In this document: positions 32,461 through 44,096 of the stretch, one piece after another
Layout: every line of letters starts with the position of its first letter
Position numbering within the stretch: the stretch's first letter is position 1
Source: Nannobrachium achirus
Taxonomy: Eukaryota; Chordata; Actinopteri; Myctophiformes; Myctophidae
Length of the DNA: 64,000 nucleotides
Direction: 5' to 3'
Assembly: GCA_963921795.1 (NCBI GenBank)
Contig: OY997644.1
Location: forward strand, 475,753 to 539,752
Notes under the pieces: model-generated
What the model was told of the DNA's origin: nothing
The model's database searches: none
Seen by the model: the letters and a program-made list of their open reading frames with translations, nothing else
Made by a program: the position numbers and the translations under genes

Positions 32461-32799
32461 TGAAATCTTAGTTCTTACCCTGGCAACCCGTCCTTTCTCC
32501 AAACAATCCTGGAGGTTCACCTTGTCCTCCAAAGTTGTTGTCAAGGCTCTAAGGAGAAGATCAAATGTGATCTCTGAGGCAAGTGTGCAAGTACGTCACT
32601 ATCAGATGTAAACTGTCCGAAACAGTTAATTTTCAGTAATTTCGTAGCCTTGATACAAGACTTTCATATACTAGTAATTTAAAGTTTGCATGGCTTAAAT
32701 TAACTAATTAAAAACTCAGGACAATGAAAAAACAGGATTATGATAAACTGTAGTATTGAAAATTGGAAACACTCCAATAAAGTGAAAGTACATAAAAAT

Positions 32800-33597
32800 T
32801 GTACTTAAAGGGGGTGTTCAGTCAAATAAAGATGATAACAAGGGTATTCCCAGTTTGTCATACAACAGAGTAATGTATTATTAACCAACAGACAAAATTT
32901 GAATGATGAAAAAATCTAAATTTTTGAAAAATTATGTTTCAAAAATGTGTGAAATCCAATACATATTTTTCTGGCCTTTCTGCCAAGGGCTGTAGGGGCG
33001 TGGCCCATGTACAGCATGAAGCCACACCCACTCATGTAAGTATCTGCTTCCGTTTTCAGGGGTGTTAAAAAAGTACTTTTACTCAAAAAAGTAACTAAGT
33101 ACATTTACTCAAGTACTCTAATTAAGTATCATTTTGAGGTACTTGTACTTGAGTAGGCTATATATTTTATTTTCCAAATTAAAAAAAAGAAAAGAAAAAA
33201 GCTCACAATGTGTCAAGCTTGTAGATCTGGGGGGAGGAGCACTGCAACAACAATGTGAATGTGGACGTTACAACAACAGTGTGGACGTTAGCGTTAGCGA
33301 CCAGGCTAGCAGGAAGAAGGGAGGAATTTGCCTAGTAACTGATCTCATAGGCTATTCAGTAGCCTATCAAATGTAATTAATTAATAGCTATCACCGTGAT
33401 GCGCACAACGGTGACAAGCATTAAAATATGACACCCCAGTTATGATTAAAAAACGTAAAGCAGTCTTATATCACAATGCTGCAATATAAAGTTCCAATTT
33501 TTTTAACAGGGGTTCAGAAATGAATATTCTACATATAAAATGTGTCTATAAAGAAATAGCTTAATTCCCTGAACTGGGCCTTTAAGTACAGTACTTT
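32800..33597. mobile_element. Putative non-autonomous DNA element with nested hAT end
   Basis: The left GTACTTAAAGGGGGTGTTCA and right CTGAACTGGGCCTTTAAGTAC ends are partly complementary. A typical hAT start, CAGGGGTGTTAAAAAAGTAC, lies at 33057, followed by TACTCAAGTACTC sequence shared with 35680-36290 and 53400-53740. A half hairpin H (GCTTGTAGATCTG) lies at about 33218. TSD unresolved. Confidence 0.4.
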
Positions 33598-33719
33598 AGT
33601 AAATGTGCTTACCTGTTCATACCTAGCTGGCAGATTACCCCAAAAATATCTTGCTCTGTGGGTGGGGCTGACCTCCACCGCATCATGCAGAACAGGAGTG
33701 CACTGAAAATAAATATAAG

Positions 33720-34400
33720 AATAAAGCGGTTAAAAAAAACACAACCAGTGAATGAAAGCAATCAGGCCTAGAATTTCATCATTTTTAGGGGACTGGTAAG
33801 ACTACACTTCTCGAACATTTAAATAGGGATTGGGGAAACAAACAAGGAGGACCAAAACAAGGCGCCACCACTTCTTCTACCTGTTGCTGGTTTAGGGCAC
33901 GCCTAGACGGGATCACACGGCAACTGACAAATGTAACCAAATGCCACTACCATTGGAATTATTGTTACCCGGGAACATATGTAGGCATATTATAGAAAGT
34001 ATAATAGTTATAATGTATTAATAGTTGAACATTACTATTCTCCCTCATATTGTAAAAAACCCAAACATACTCATACTCTCATCTTGCCTGTTCTCACTCT
34101 ACTGGATTGGGTTTGGAAAATGATGTCAAAACATCAAATAGATTTCAGCATTGGAATCATCATAATAAGAAAAGGTTTCTTTTTCACGCTGGCATCAGGG
34201 GGCTTTTTGGATTTGGCCCTGTAGAAAAATATGATTTTGCGGACTGTGCTAATTTGTATACTCTCAGTTAAATTAACACTGAGGATTTTACAGCGTAGAT
34301 TGGGATCCCAGCGATCATGCTATAAAATGTCCACGGCCTAACGCATATCAAACGTGGTGGGTCCTTGAAATGAAAAGGGCTGACAACCACTGGTATTTAC
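33720..34400. other. DNMT3-like intron, no other feature seen
   Basis: This is the intron between exons A and B of the DNMT3-like pseudogene. It is AT-rich, with no recognisable repeat border or open frame. Confidence 0.4.
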
Positions 34401-34559
34401 AGATGTCTGCCTTGGTTCTGAGTTCCATGTTAACCACGTTCTCAAAGAGCCAGAAGAACGGCCGGTCTTCATCCTCTCTGGGCCTCAGCTAGTTGAGGAT
34501 CCTTTCGAACTCAAAGAAGAGCAGTCCTGTTCCCCCTGAAAGCAAAGAGGAGAACGGTA

Positions 34560-34890
34560 CAAACTAGGGCATTAACGAAAAAGTCGACAAATCGACTCAG
34601 TCAACTTCATTACACAAGTCGACTCCCACCTGAGAAAGGGGATCACACAGTGGTCCGACCTACCGTTGGTCCGACCTCCCTTTGGTTCCGACCTCCCTTT
34701 GGTCCGACCCCCCGTTGGTCAGGCCGGGTCGGACTAAAGAGACGTTTCACCCGTTCGGACTAAAGGGAGGTCCTGATGGTCCGACCTCCCAATATGCTGC
34801 TATATGACGTTAAAACGGTGCCGTTAAAACAACCTCCCATTGTGCTTACATCACGTGAAAACCATCTCCCATTCTGCTGCTACATCACGT
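34560..34890. repeat. Short tandem TCCGACC repeats and hAT fragment
   Basis: Five units around TTGGTCCGACCTCCC (34645-34720) are followed by inverted units (GGTCGGACTAAAG) and then tandem CATCACGTGAAAA units (34845-34885). An AAGTCGACAAATCGACTCAG piece at about 34580 resembles the ends of the element at 39110-40294. Confidence 0.5.
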
Positions 34891-35077
34891 GAAAAGAATA
34901 AGCTATAGAATAGATCAGTAGTTCTCAAATAGAAGTGACTAGAATAGAAGAAATAGCTTCAGGTTTGAACGCAGCATGAGCAACCTACAGACTGACACTG
35001 TCAGGCAGTCGCGCATTGCAAGTTAGCTCTGCTCCCTCCTGCATATTGCAAAGTCTTTATAGGTTTGTTTTGGTTTC

Positions 35078-35382
<305 letters not shown>

Positions 35383-35679
35383 ACATCTGTGTCTCTGTCA
35401 TGTGAGAACTGTAAGAAATAACAATTATATTGTTACCGTTTTGTACCGCACGACAACTGAAAAATGTAATATTCATATATTATTATATTTTTTATTTTAT
35501 TTATGAATGAATTTGCCTTCTATGTGACCTACATTGTTGATGGGATGTGTTAGGCCTAGGCATTATCATGGCTGCATGATGCAGCACAAGAAATAACATT
35601 TCCCAAGGAAAATTGAGAAGTTAACATTGTTTTAAAAAAAAGAAAAGAAAGAAAAATACCGAAATATGGTCGAGTCAAT

Positions 35680-36290
35680 CTCACAGTTTTACTTAAGTAA
35701 AAGTATCGATACTGCAGCAGATAAATACCTTGTTACGCTGCTCCCACACCAAAGTATGTGAGTGGAATCTGCATTCCGCCAATGCATTTCAATGTGAATG
35801 GAGCGTTTTTTTTTTTTTTTTGTTGTTTTTTTCAGAAATCCTCTGCTGGCATGAAACCTCTCATAGGTATTTTGGTGTGTGTGCACCCTTACAAGTAAAA
35901 GTCTGAATTCAAAATGTACTTGAGTAAAAGTACAAAAGTATTGGCATAAAAATATACTTTAAGTGCCAAAAGGAAAAGATGTATGAAAATAGCAGATCTA
36001 CAATCTCATTGTGAGCTTGTAGATCTGCTAATTTGAAATAGCCTAGGTATAAAGTAGGGCTAAAGTGGATTAATGTATGTTTTATAAAAATCATTTACAT
36101 CTGCAAAATAACAAGTAGGCCTAAATACATTTTTTAAATAATTGAAGTAAAAAGTAGGCTACAATATTTGGATCAGAGTTGTAGTGGAGTAGAATTAAAC
36201 GTATTGAAATTTGGAAATAGTCAAGTAGGACATGACCAAGTATAAGTTACTGAAACTTGTACTAAAGTACAATAAATGTAGCCTACTACC
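35680..36290. mobile_element. hAT fragment of the AGTAAAAGTAC family
   Basis: It shows repeated TACTTAAGTAAAAGTA and GTACTTGAGTAAAAGTAC motifs typical of a common fish non-autonomous hAT. It contains hairpin repeat H (copy 4, about 35985-36035). Termini are not defined. Confidence 0.45.
35985..36035. repeat. Hairpin repeat H, copy 4
   Basis: AATAGCAGATCTACAATCTC faces GTGAGCTTGTAGATCTGCTA almost without a loop. Confidence 0.65.
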
Positions 36291-36301
36291 CCATTATGTT
36301 G

Positions 36302-36766
36302 CAGTGTTGTTGTTGGCGGGCATTTTAGATTTAGTCTTTTTGACGAAATGCTTATCAGTTTTAGTCAGATTTTAGTCATTTATATCCTTGATAGTTTTAG
36401 TCTAGTTTTAGTCGACTAGAACTCAAAAGGTTTTAGTCAAGTTTTAGTCGACGAACACACACAAAGGTTTTAGTCCAGTTTTAGTCAATAGTTTTAGTCA
36501 AAAAGAAAAATGTGTCTTTAAATAAATACATTAAGTATTAGACATTGGAAATAATCAAAGTTGACAGGTGCAATTGAATTCATGATTCAAGCAATAGATG
36601 TACCGGTATATAGGCTAACAACAAGTGTATATTACACCTGCCCCATCCTATATATGCACAGTTCAAACAGGAGTCAATATAATAATAATATAATATAAGA
36701 ATACAGTATATGCATCTTTTTTGTTATGGTATCACTGAACTGGCCACTTGCACTTTCACACTACAG

Positions 36767-36829
<63 letters not shown>

Positions 36830-37765
36830 TACTGTTGAGTTCCAAGGATTTACAAGTGACGTCACGATCATACGCAACGTCGGCGGCCGCTAACCGGAAA
36901 CAAACAACCACAACGTCACTAACGTAGCCTTTGGGAATAATACCTCCGCATCCAGCGACCTCCGCATCCATGATCCAGCGAAACAAAGTTTGCATCAACA
37001 GTCCAATTAATTTACGTTTGCTTAAAAGCCAACATTAGCCTGAAGCTTAGCGCCAGATGTTATAGAAAACGTTGCGATAGTATTAGTAGGAAAGCGACCA
37101 CGGATGGGTCCAGTTGTCAACTTGTCAATAAGCAAATCGACTTCTCAGCAAGGCAAAGGAGTAAGGACTATCATTTTGTTAAAAGGACCGTCAGCTTACC
37201 GGATTGGAATAGCAGCCGCTCCGTCGTAAGTAAGCCAGCATTATTTCCTGGATTGTAAAATAGATCCATATCGTGTCTTCTTTTCCGACGACCGAATCTA
37301 TTAATTGATGTTGACGGCGCTGCTGCATGAGGCAGATATAGTAGGTCTTTCCTCAATCAGATGATTAGCTTTCATATCCCAATAGAAATGTAATAGTATT
37401 TCCAGCAGTAATTTGTGCAACTAACTTCTGAAAAGTTGACAACAACAAACAACACGTGTGTAATCATGCCGACATTCCAGCCAATCACAGAGCCTGTTGT
37501 TATATGCGTCCTAGAACGTTCCATATGATTGGCCACTACTCCTCCATTGAAACAACTACCATAATATTGTATGGCTTTCATGCATGTTTATTTAACCAGA
37601 TGTTCGTCTCGTCTTCGTTATGTCAACGAAAACACACATTCGTCTCGTCATATTTTTGTCAGACTTATGTTTAGCTCGTTACGTTAACGTCACGTCATCG
37701 TCGTGAAAAAAAGGTGCGTCAACAAAATCATTTTCGTTATCGTCTCGTCAACAAAAACAACACTG
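36302..37765. mobile_element. Non-autonomous hAT element, 1464 bp
   Basis: The ends CAGTGTTGTTGTTGGCGG and, complementary, TCAACAAAAACAACACTG are bordered by an 8-bp TSD TTATGTTG (36294-36301 and 37766-37773). The left interior is a run of GTTTTAGTCAAGTTTTAGTC units and the right interior has TCGTCTCGTC-type units. A CA microsatellite lies at about 36770-36828. No transposase. Confidence 0.9.
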
Positions 37766-37773
37766 TTATGTTG

Positions 37774-38077
37774 TCTTGTTAAATGAAACCTGGCTTATCA
37801 TGGAGATAATTCCACCCTTGCTCATGAGAACCAAATGGTGTCTGGGGCTACATGCTTGAGTTTGATGCACTGAGAGAACAAAAAAAAAAAAAAAAAAAAA
37901 AAAAGACGAGAGAGATCACTGAATGTCTCCCCAGATGGGCACATGGTGTTCAGCACCTTGGACAGTGGCGCTAAGGATCTGGCCTTAATGCCACTGTCCA
38001 TGGTGCTGAAACGCCTTTCATGGTGTTACCAGCCTTTCAAGGTGTTAGCACACTAACAGACAGACAGGCAGGCAGGG
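37774..38077. other. Non-coding; hairpin of about 70 bp
   Basis: GTTCAGCACCTTGGACAGTGGC and GCCACTGTCCATGGTGCTGAA (about 37949-38011) form an imperfect hairpin. An A23 run precedes it. No gene is seen. Confidence 0.45.
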
Positions 38078-38594
38078 TGTTGGAAATAACAGACCAAGTA
38101 TAAAGACCAATATAAAGTTTAGTATTTCAACAATTTTCAAGTATTTCAACAGTCTAGCACCTCTCATAAGTGTAAACAAATAAACAAGTGAAACATGAAG
38201 CATATGAAAACTATATATGAAAAGAAAACAACAATAATTTTACACAATATGGTGTCACAGCTTCATCTAAGGTGCCATTGGCCTGAAAAACAATAATAAA
38301 TAAGGGTGTTGGAAATAACAGAAAAAGTACAGAGCCTATTCAGCCAATATAAAGTTTAATATAGGCCATAAGTAAATTGTTGCCCACATTTCTGCAATTT
38401 TTTCACACAAACAAAAAGAACAGTGAATCTAGCACATTTCACACGTGTAAAAAAATAAACAAGTCAAACATATCTGAAGCATATGAAAACTATATATGAA
38501 AACCAAAACAATTGAATACAATATGGTGTCACCGCTTCATCTGTATTTCAACTAAGGTGTCTTTGGCCTGAAAAGCAATAATAAATAAAGAAAT
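38078..38594. repeat. Tandem duplication of a roughly 235-285-bp unit
   Basis: Two copies start GGGTGTTGGAAATAACAGA (38076 and 38308). They share GAAGCATATGAAAACTATAT and ATATGGTGTCAC and end with GGCCTGAAAA(A/G)CAATAATAA. The second carries an extra segment of about 50 bp. Confidence 0.75.
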
Positions 38595-38880
38595 GCCTGT
38601 GCATCTTGCACCTTTCACACAAAATTGTGGAGAGGTATTGCTCCAGCGTGCGATACCCTGATTATATTCACGCTTCAGGCGTACAATCTTCTCCTCCAGC
38701 CGCCAACAATAACATTTCCTCCTTTGGGGTGGAGGAGCTTCGCCTCGGTCAGCAGCTGCTGTCGTCACCTCCACCAGTCACTGCTGGTCCTTCACCTGCC
38801 TCAGAAGGTTCCAGAGCGAGGGATGCCGTCTCTGAATTGCTGCGTTCCACTTTTGATGAAAACCTAAAACAATGAATATA
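38529..38880 (-). pseudogene. Possible C-terminal exon of the MULE-related gene
   Basis: The minus strand frame (38774-38529) reads RRKCYCWRLEEKIVRLKREY and continues to a stop after about 80 codons. The Leu/Lys/Glu spacing suggests a short coiled coil. It lies downstream, on the same strand, of the MULE-like exon at 40923-40416, which ends at a splice donor, so it may be that gene's last exon. The link is positional; the family is not independently recognised, and a plus-strand frame of similar length overlaps it. Confidence 0.3.
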
Positions 38881-39109
38881 ACACTACTATTTTTATAGCA
38901 GCCACTGGATAATAAAATCTTGCATTAATTTTATAGAAGAAATGAAATCACATTTTCTTCATAATCATTAGCCTGCGTGTGTGTTTTAGTAACAAATAAA
39001 ATATATGTATTTGTATTTAATGCATTTAATGCTTCATTTTTCATGAACTACTCAGCATGATGCATCATTTTACAACAGGTGCAGAAAAAGAGTAAGTGGA
39101 CTGGTAATT

Positions 39110-40294
39110 TAGGGGTGACCCCGAATAGTCGACTAATCGATCGAAATGGCACCTAGTCGAATGGCAATATCTTAGTCGAATGAAAAAAAAAAAAATATAT
39201 ATATATATATATATTTTTTTTTTTGGGGGGGGGGGGGGGTGCTTAATGTTGGGGTGCTTAATGTCCGATGATTTAACATATACTTTGGTTTCTCGCAATA
39301 AAACACGCATAGCCTACTGGCTGCTTTCAATCAATCAATGAGGCACAGCCGTACTGTCTGTGTGTGTGCATTGTGTAGAAGCCACAGAACCTGCCAGCTG
39401 TGCTGTGTTAACACTCAATCAGGCTCCGTCACTTTGAACAAGTAGAGGACAAAACTAAAGAAAGATGCATGATCTGGCTATGACCTACCACTCCACACCG
39501 AGCAACATCATCACTTGATAAAAGTAAGTTGGCTCAAGTCCCTTATGTAATGTCCATACTCCCAAAAGCGATCACGTTTTGAGCTTGCAGATCGGCAATA
39601 AACCTATGCCATCAACACAATAGCACTAGAGTTGTGTTTTAAGCTCTCCTTTTCTCTTTCTATCCGACGAGTTACGGGGTCTGTTTTGTAAAATCCAATC
39701 GCTGTCTCTCTGTCAGGCTCAGCGCAGGCTGTGCAGCGTCGCGTTGGTAGATGCATGTATGGATGTTACACAGATATTGGTGTCCTATAGAAATGTGTGA
39801 CCGGCGACCGCATCGCCTATACTACAGTACTAGTTGCATGGCTGTTACACACAGACATCGGAGTCTGGCTTTAGCTTCTAAGTGAATAAACTTTACATCT
39901 GCTATAGGCCTACTTATTTTAGTATTTTGTTATTTAATTCGCCTTATATTATTTAGTTACTTTATTTATTTTAGAGATTATTTCGTTGTTGTTATTGCTG
40001 TATTTATTACTATTCTTAAAGGCCATGATAATAAACCTTGGCTTAAATAATGAATGAGTTATCTATTAAAAAAAGTCAAGAAGACATGTTATTTAAATGA
40101 GTGTTTCACCTCTGTTGTTTATACGCTATTGTAAAAGAAAGGGGTAGAAAAAAACGAAAAAAAAAAAAAAAAAAAAAAAGGAAAAAAAAAAAAATTTTTT
40201 AAAAAACGGGCCATAGTCGACTAATATTCGACTATCAACACAATGACTAAAATCATAGTCGACTATACAAATCCTTAGTCGGGGACAGCCCTAA
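39110..40294. mobile_element. hAT-like element with TAGGGGTG ends
   Basis: The left TAGGGGTGACCCCGAATAGT and right AGTCGGGGACAGCCCTA ends are imperfect inverted repeats, each followed inward by AGTCGACTA motifs, as in common fish non-autonomous hAT elements. It contains a TA run, a poly-G tract (39225-39239) and A-runs (40150-40195). A clean 8-bp TSD is not seen. Confidence 0.5.
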
Positions 40295-40415
40295 ATTAAG
40301 GAATGATTATCCAAAACAGGTACCAGCCTACACTCAAGACATAGGCCCAATGCAACTATGCTCGGAAGTTTATTTTAGTGAATATTATTTGTGCAAAGTG
40401 TTATTCCATTCTTAC

Positions 40416-40923
40416 CCTCGACAAAGTTGTTGGTCCTGTTGTCGGAGGTCTGGGTGAAAACGTTCCACAGCCGTGGAGGGAACTGGCAGTCTCGACGGAT
40501 GTAGTTTCTTTCGAGGTACCTGACGAACTCCATCAGCCTGGGGTAGCGCCGCCTGACGTGTGCAGTGTGCGCCGATGCAGCATGGAGGAGGAAATTCTGT
40601 CTCACCAAGGCCAGCGGCAGGTACCCGAGTGACATGAACTTTCGCAAGCATTCACACACACTTTCGTGCCTCAGGTAGGGACCTGCTAGGCCGAGCTCCT
40701 GGATTCGCCTCCAAAGACTCTGACAGAAATGAAAATAACATGCTGCTCGCGGACGTTGGGGAGCTCGGTTTGTATGGCCAGCAGCAAGGAACTTTCGAAG
40801 TCCGTCACGATGAGCTCAGGCGCCCACGGATGCCCTGTTACACACAGCACCTTTCGCTTTACATTTGCCAGGATTTGCCGGTACTGGCCGACAGTTTTAC
40901 CGGTCACCAGGCACATTGTATGA
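40416..40923 (-). pseudogene. MULE (Mutator-like) transposase domain, frameshifted
   Basis: The minus strand reads CLVTGKTVGQYRQIL, then WAPELIVTDFESSLLLA, the Asp-containing block of MULE transposases. After a one- or two-base shift near 40740 it continues CYFHFCQSLWRRIQELGL, RRRYPRLMEFVRYL and FPPRLWNVF...RTNNFVEG, matching the FH..Q..WR and TNN..E family motifs. It ends at a consensus donor (GTAAGAA), so the source was spliced. Mutator-type enzymes act on terminal inverted repeats in the nucleus. The frameshift and missing N-terminus make this copy inactive. It abuts the TNP2-like frame on the opposite strand at about 40925. Confidence 0.7.
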
Positions 40924-40931
40924 CGATCCTA

Positions 40932-42315
40932 AGGTAAAAAAGCTTGCCCAGGAATTTGAGGCTGCCGCATGTCCATTTCAAGGGTTAGGAGTCAGACTTC
41001 AAGCAGATGAAGTACTTTGTGAATTCAGGGAACTTCATTGAGCCTGTAGAGGAGGTCTTCATTGGAGACAAATTTGTGCAGAGAAGGGCCTCTGATACAG
41101 GGACAGTTAGACAGGTTTTGCAGTCGGATGTCTTTTATCGTATTCCCCTGAAACCTCTATTGCGTAAAGTGCTTGAGATCCCTGGCATTTTGGATGCTAT
41201 GTTTGCCTGGCAGAAAAGAGAAGCTGGAGTCCTTTCAGACTTTTATGATGGGGAATACTGTAAGCAGCATCCCCTCTTCTCCAGTCAAGTGTCTATTCCA
41301 CTTGTGCTCTATAATGATGACTGTGAAACGATCAATCCCCTGGGGGCAAAGGTTGGAGTGCACAAGTTGGGGTTCATTTACTTGGTTGTCAAGAGTTTGG
41401 CCCCAGAGTTTTTGTCAAAACTGTCATCACACTTCTGGTTGGCAGTTTACAAAGCTGATGATGCCAAACACTACGAGCTTGATACTGTTCTGCGCCCAAT
41501 AATTGAGGAACTGAAAGATCTTGAGGTCAGTGGGCTCTGCCTCAACACACCTCACTTTAAGGGGGAAATTTTCAGTTGCCCAGTTGTGTGGGGACAATCT
41601 CGGTTTAAATGCCATTCTTGGATTCATGGAAATTATTTTCTCGCCATCTCTGACACCAGAAGTTACGGTTTATTTAGCAGCCATAATTGAAGAGCACCAC
41701 TCTCTCTTCCTTGAGTTTTACCCCCACAGGCACCTTATCCCAAAGCAGCACCTAATGGTGCACTATCCAGGTGCAATGTTGAAGTTGGGACCACTGGTTC
41801 AGTTTTGGTCAATGCGTTTTGAAGCCAAGCATGCCTTTTTTAAACGCATCTGCCACATCACCTGCAACTTCAGAAATATTTGCAAGACAATGGCATTTAG
41901 GCATCAAATGACACTCTGCCACTCCCTCCTCGCTGGTGCTGTATTCAAACCAGAAACTGAAATTGGTCCAGGTCAAAGCACCCTGCTGGCTGCAATGGAT
42001 GGTTTTGGTGAGATAAGAAGTGGTCTTGAAGATGTCCCACCGTTTACGGAAATCTATGTGCCAGCTTCGGTAACGGTTAATGGTACAAAATACAGGCCTG
42101 GTGTGACAGTATTTCTCTCTTATGCTGCTGATGGAGAGCCCCAGTTTGGCCTAGTGAAAAATTATTGTAGTCTTGGATTGGTCAGTCAAACTTGTTGTCA
42201 AAAGTGGGATACAGTCGGATTTGATAGGCATTTGTTTGCTTATGGTGTTGAGGCAACCACTAATGTTTTGGCTGTTGATGGTCCCTCGTGGACCATCATG
42301 GTCTCCATGCAGTGA
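40932..42315 (+). pseudogene. TNP2-like (CACTA-related) transposase-like protein, frameshifted
   Basis: Two overlapping frames: 41007-41565 (FIEPVEEVFIGDKF..., SIPLVLYNDDCETINPLGAK, VGVHKLGFIYLVVKSL) and 41565-42315 (CGDNLGLNAILGFME, LIPKQHLMVHYPGAM, FWSMRFEAKHAFFKR, stop at 42313-42315). They join at a GGGGG run near 41562, where one extra base explains the shift. Codons upstream of 41007 in another frame (AQEFEAAACPFQGLGVRL) look coding too, implying a second shift near 40995. The layout resembles multi-copy uncharacterised fish proteins of the TNP2/CACTA type. After GFME a Cys-rich section seems missing. It ends 42 bp before a PIF/Harbinger-like element. Confidence 0.6.
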
Positions 42316-42357
42316 AGTCCTACAGAGTTCATGACAATTAATCATACGTTTCACTTA

Positions 42358-43433
42358 AGGCGGCCGTACACTACGCGATAATCGGGGCATTTAATTACCC
42401 TCCCGACGGGCCCGACAATCGGGCATAAATGTCGTCTAGCGTGAGGGGTCACAGATTCAATCTGAGCCCCGCCGAGTGGCTCGGAGGGCGATCGGGGCCA
42501 GCCCGACTCTTTTCAAACATGTTTGATATTTTTCTGGGATCCCTACTCGTCTGGAACAGCAGCGGGTGGCCGAGAGAAAGACAGCTGCAGCCTGATCGAC
42601 AGATCTCTCTCTCTTTTTTTCTCTCTCCATCTCTCCCCCCTTCCTCTCTCTCTCTCTCGCGCGCGCGCACGCAGACACACTTTTCATACCGTACACATCC
42701 ATCCGCCCAGGTTGTATCAATGTATCATGATTGCTTGCGATGGGAATTAAAACTCAATGGTAGCAGGTTTGTTTTATATCAGCAGAAATAGTCACTATAC
42801 CAGTCACAGACTGGGAACAGCACACGAGTGACACCACGACACATCTCGCTTTGCTTTTGCAAGTACACGCCCACTGCCTGATCTACAAACCCTACAACGT
42901 GGCGCGAGGGAAATCTAATGTTCTGTGCGCCACACAGTCATACGACTAATCATAAATCAGACACCACGAGAAGGAGCAGCACTTGACTATAGCGCAGGAG
43001 AGAGGGGATGTCAGAGTTGGATGGACATGAAACTTGTCAAAGTGAACTCATATTAACATCAAAATAGGACACATCTTCCATATTGAAGCTTCCCCCCCCC
43101 CCCCGTTGCGTGAGGCGGTGTTGTGTGTTGAGTAAGTGGATAACGTAATGTGTTTGTATGTGCGTGTGCGTGCGTGTTGCAAAGCACAGCGCTCAGAACA
43201 GCCCCCGTGGCATTTTGTATCAATTATATTATTTATTATTATTATTATTATTATTTTTTGGAGCCTGACTCAATCGGGATAGAATCCTGTAGCGAGCGGA
43301 GCGCCCGACTGTTCAAAACGCCTAGTGTGTGCCCGTTTAGATTATCTGGTCAAATAATCTGAAAAAAGGATCCTGTAGTGTTTAATTCTACCCGATTCAG
43401 TCGGCCCGATTATCGTGTAGTGTATTGCCAGCT
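42358..43433. mobile_element. PIF/Harbinger-like non-autonomous element, 1076 bp
   Basis: The termini AGGCGGCCGTACACTACGCG and, complementary, GTGTAGTGTATTGCCAGCT continue inward as GATAATCGGG/CCCGATTATC. They are bordered by a 3-bp TSD TTA (42355-42357 and 43434-43436), the TWA target form of PIF/Harbinger. A CT/GC alternation (about 42600-42670), a poly-C run near 43090 and an ATT microsatellite near 43235 are internal. No transposase frame. Confidence 0.7.
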
Positions 43434-43500
43434 TTAGATACAGAGTCTTTTAACCACTGCATCTGCATTCTGGGAGGGGGGGTGGGGGGGTATTTGCCAG

Positions 43501-43568
43501 AAATGGCAGATCTACAAGCTCACAATGTGTCGTCAGCGACACATTGTGAGCTTGTAGATCTGCTATTT
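43501..43568. repeat. Hairpin repeat H, copy 5 (most perfect)
   Basis: GCAGATCTACAAGCTCACAA extends to a 27-nt perfect arm (43506-43532). It is mirrored after a 4-nt loop TCAG by an exact complement ending in TCTGC, with AAATG/CATTT-like edges outside. It lies just outside the Harbinger-like element. Confidence 0.8.
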
Positions 43569-44096
43569 TTGGTGAAGAGAGATTTGGTGTTGATCGGAAA
43601 AGCATTCCAATTACATAAATGTAAATCTAAGTTAAATTTTAAGTTAAGAGGGTTTAAGAATCAAATACAAATAATTAGTCTTGAATAGTTTTGTTCAAAA
43701 AGTGTGTTTTGGAGAATGCAAAATATTGGAAAATCTAGTCCAACACACATGACTTATATGAGTTTTGATCCAAGCAATGCAGGGAAACCTTTACTGTACG
43801 ACCAAGGGTCCAAGAGCTAAAACATGAAGTGGGCTGTTGCCACCATGGGGTGATTTAAAAAGTGTGAGGCAGAGGTTCTTCCTTAGCCTACTGAGAGTGT
43901 GTGTGCAAATTTTCCACACTTATTGGTCCTGCAGTGATGATGATTAGCTGCTCTCATGGGTAGATAATTTTAGGACATTTGTGAGCTTGCTCCCAGCTCT
44001 GTAAATACAGATTACTTAAGTCTGAAGTTGATTCTGTTCCATCATCTGTAAGAAGTCGTTGGAATCAACCCTTAACGTAACTATGATTCCCTACAG
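43569..44096. other. No supported gene
   Basis: AT-rich sequence between hairpin H copy 5 and the first decayed exon. Nothing recognised. Confidence 0.35.

Larger units (their letters stand above)
31061..34535 (-). pseudogene. DNMT3-like DNA methyltransferase pseudogene (C-terminal exons A-D)
   Basis: Four minus-strand exons match consecutive C-terminal exons of the DNMT3 de novo cytosine methyltransferases. A, 34535-34401: GTGLLFFEFERIL, then [15 protein letters not shown], 33702-33613: [11 protein letters not shown], then [12 protein letters not shown], 32548-32479: LEDKVNLQDCLEKGRVAR. D, 31155-31061: KVKTINTKC, then NDEANHLWLTEIE. Acceptors and most donors (GTAAGC, GTAAGA, GTAAGT) are intact. 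Breaks: an in-frame TAG in exon A after ERILN, a 4-bp insertion (GCTA or CTAG) just before GGTATGAAC in exon B that shifts the frame, a weak donor at A, and an internal deletion of about nine codons in D relative to the family. The N-terminal PWWP/ADD parts, the PC catalytic motif exon and the last exon are not found here. Active DNMT3 enzymes methylate CpG in chromatin; this copy cannot. Confidence 0.85.

Noticed and set aside
38606-38875. Plus-strand frame of 89 codons as a host gene
   Set aside because: No recognised motif; it overlaps a more gene-like minus-strand frame and has no splice or start context.
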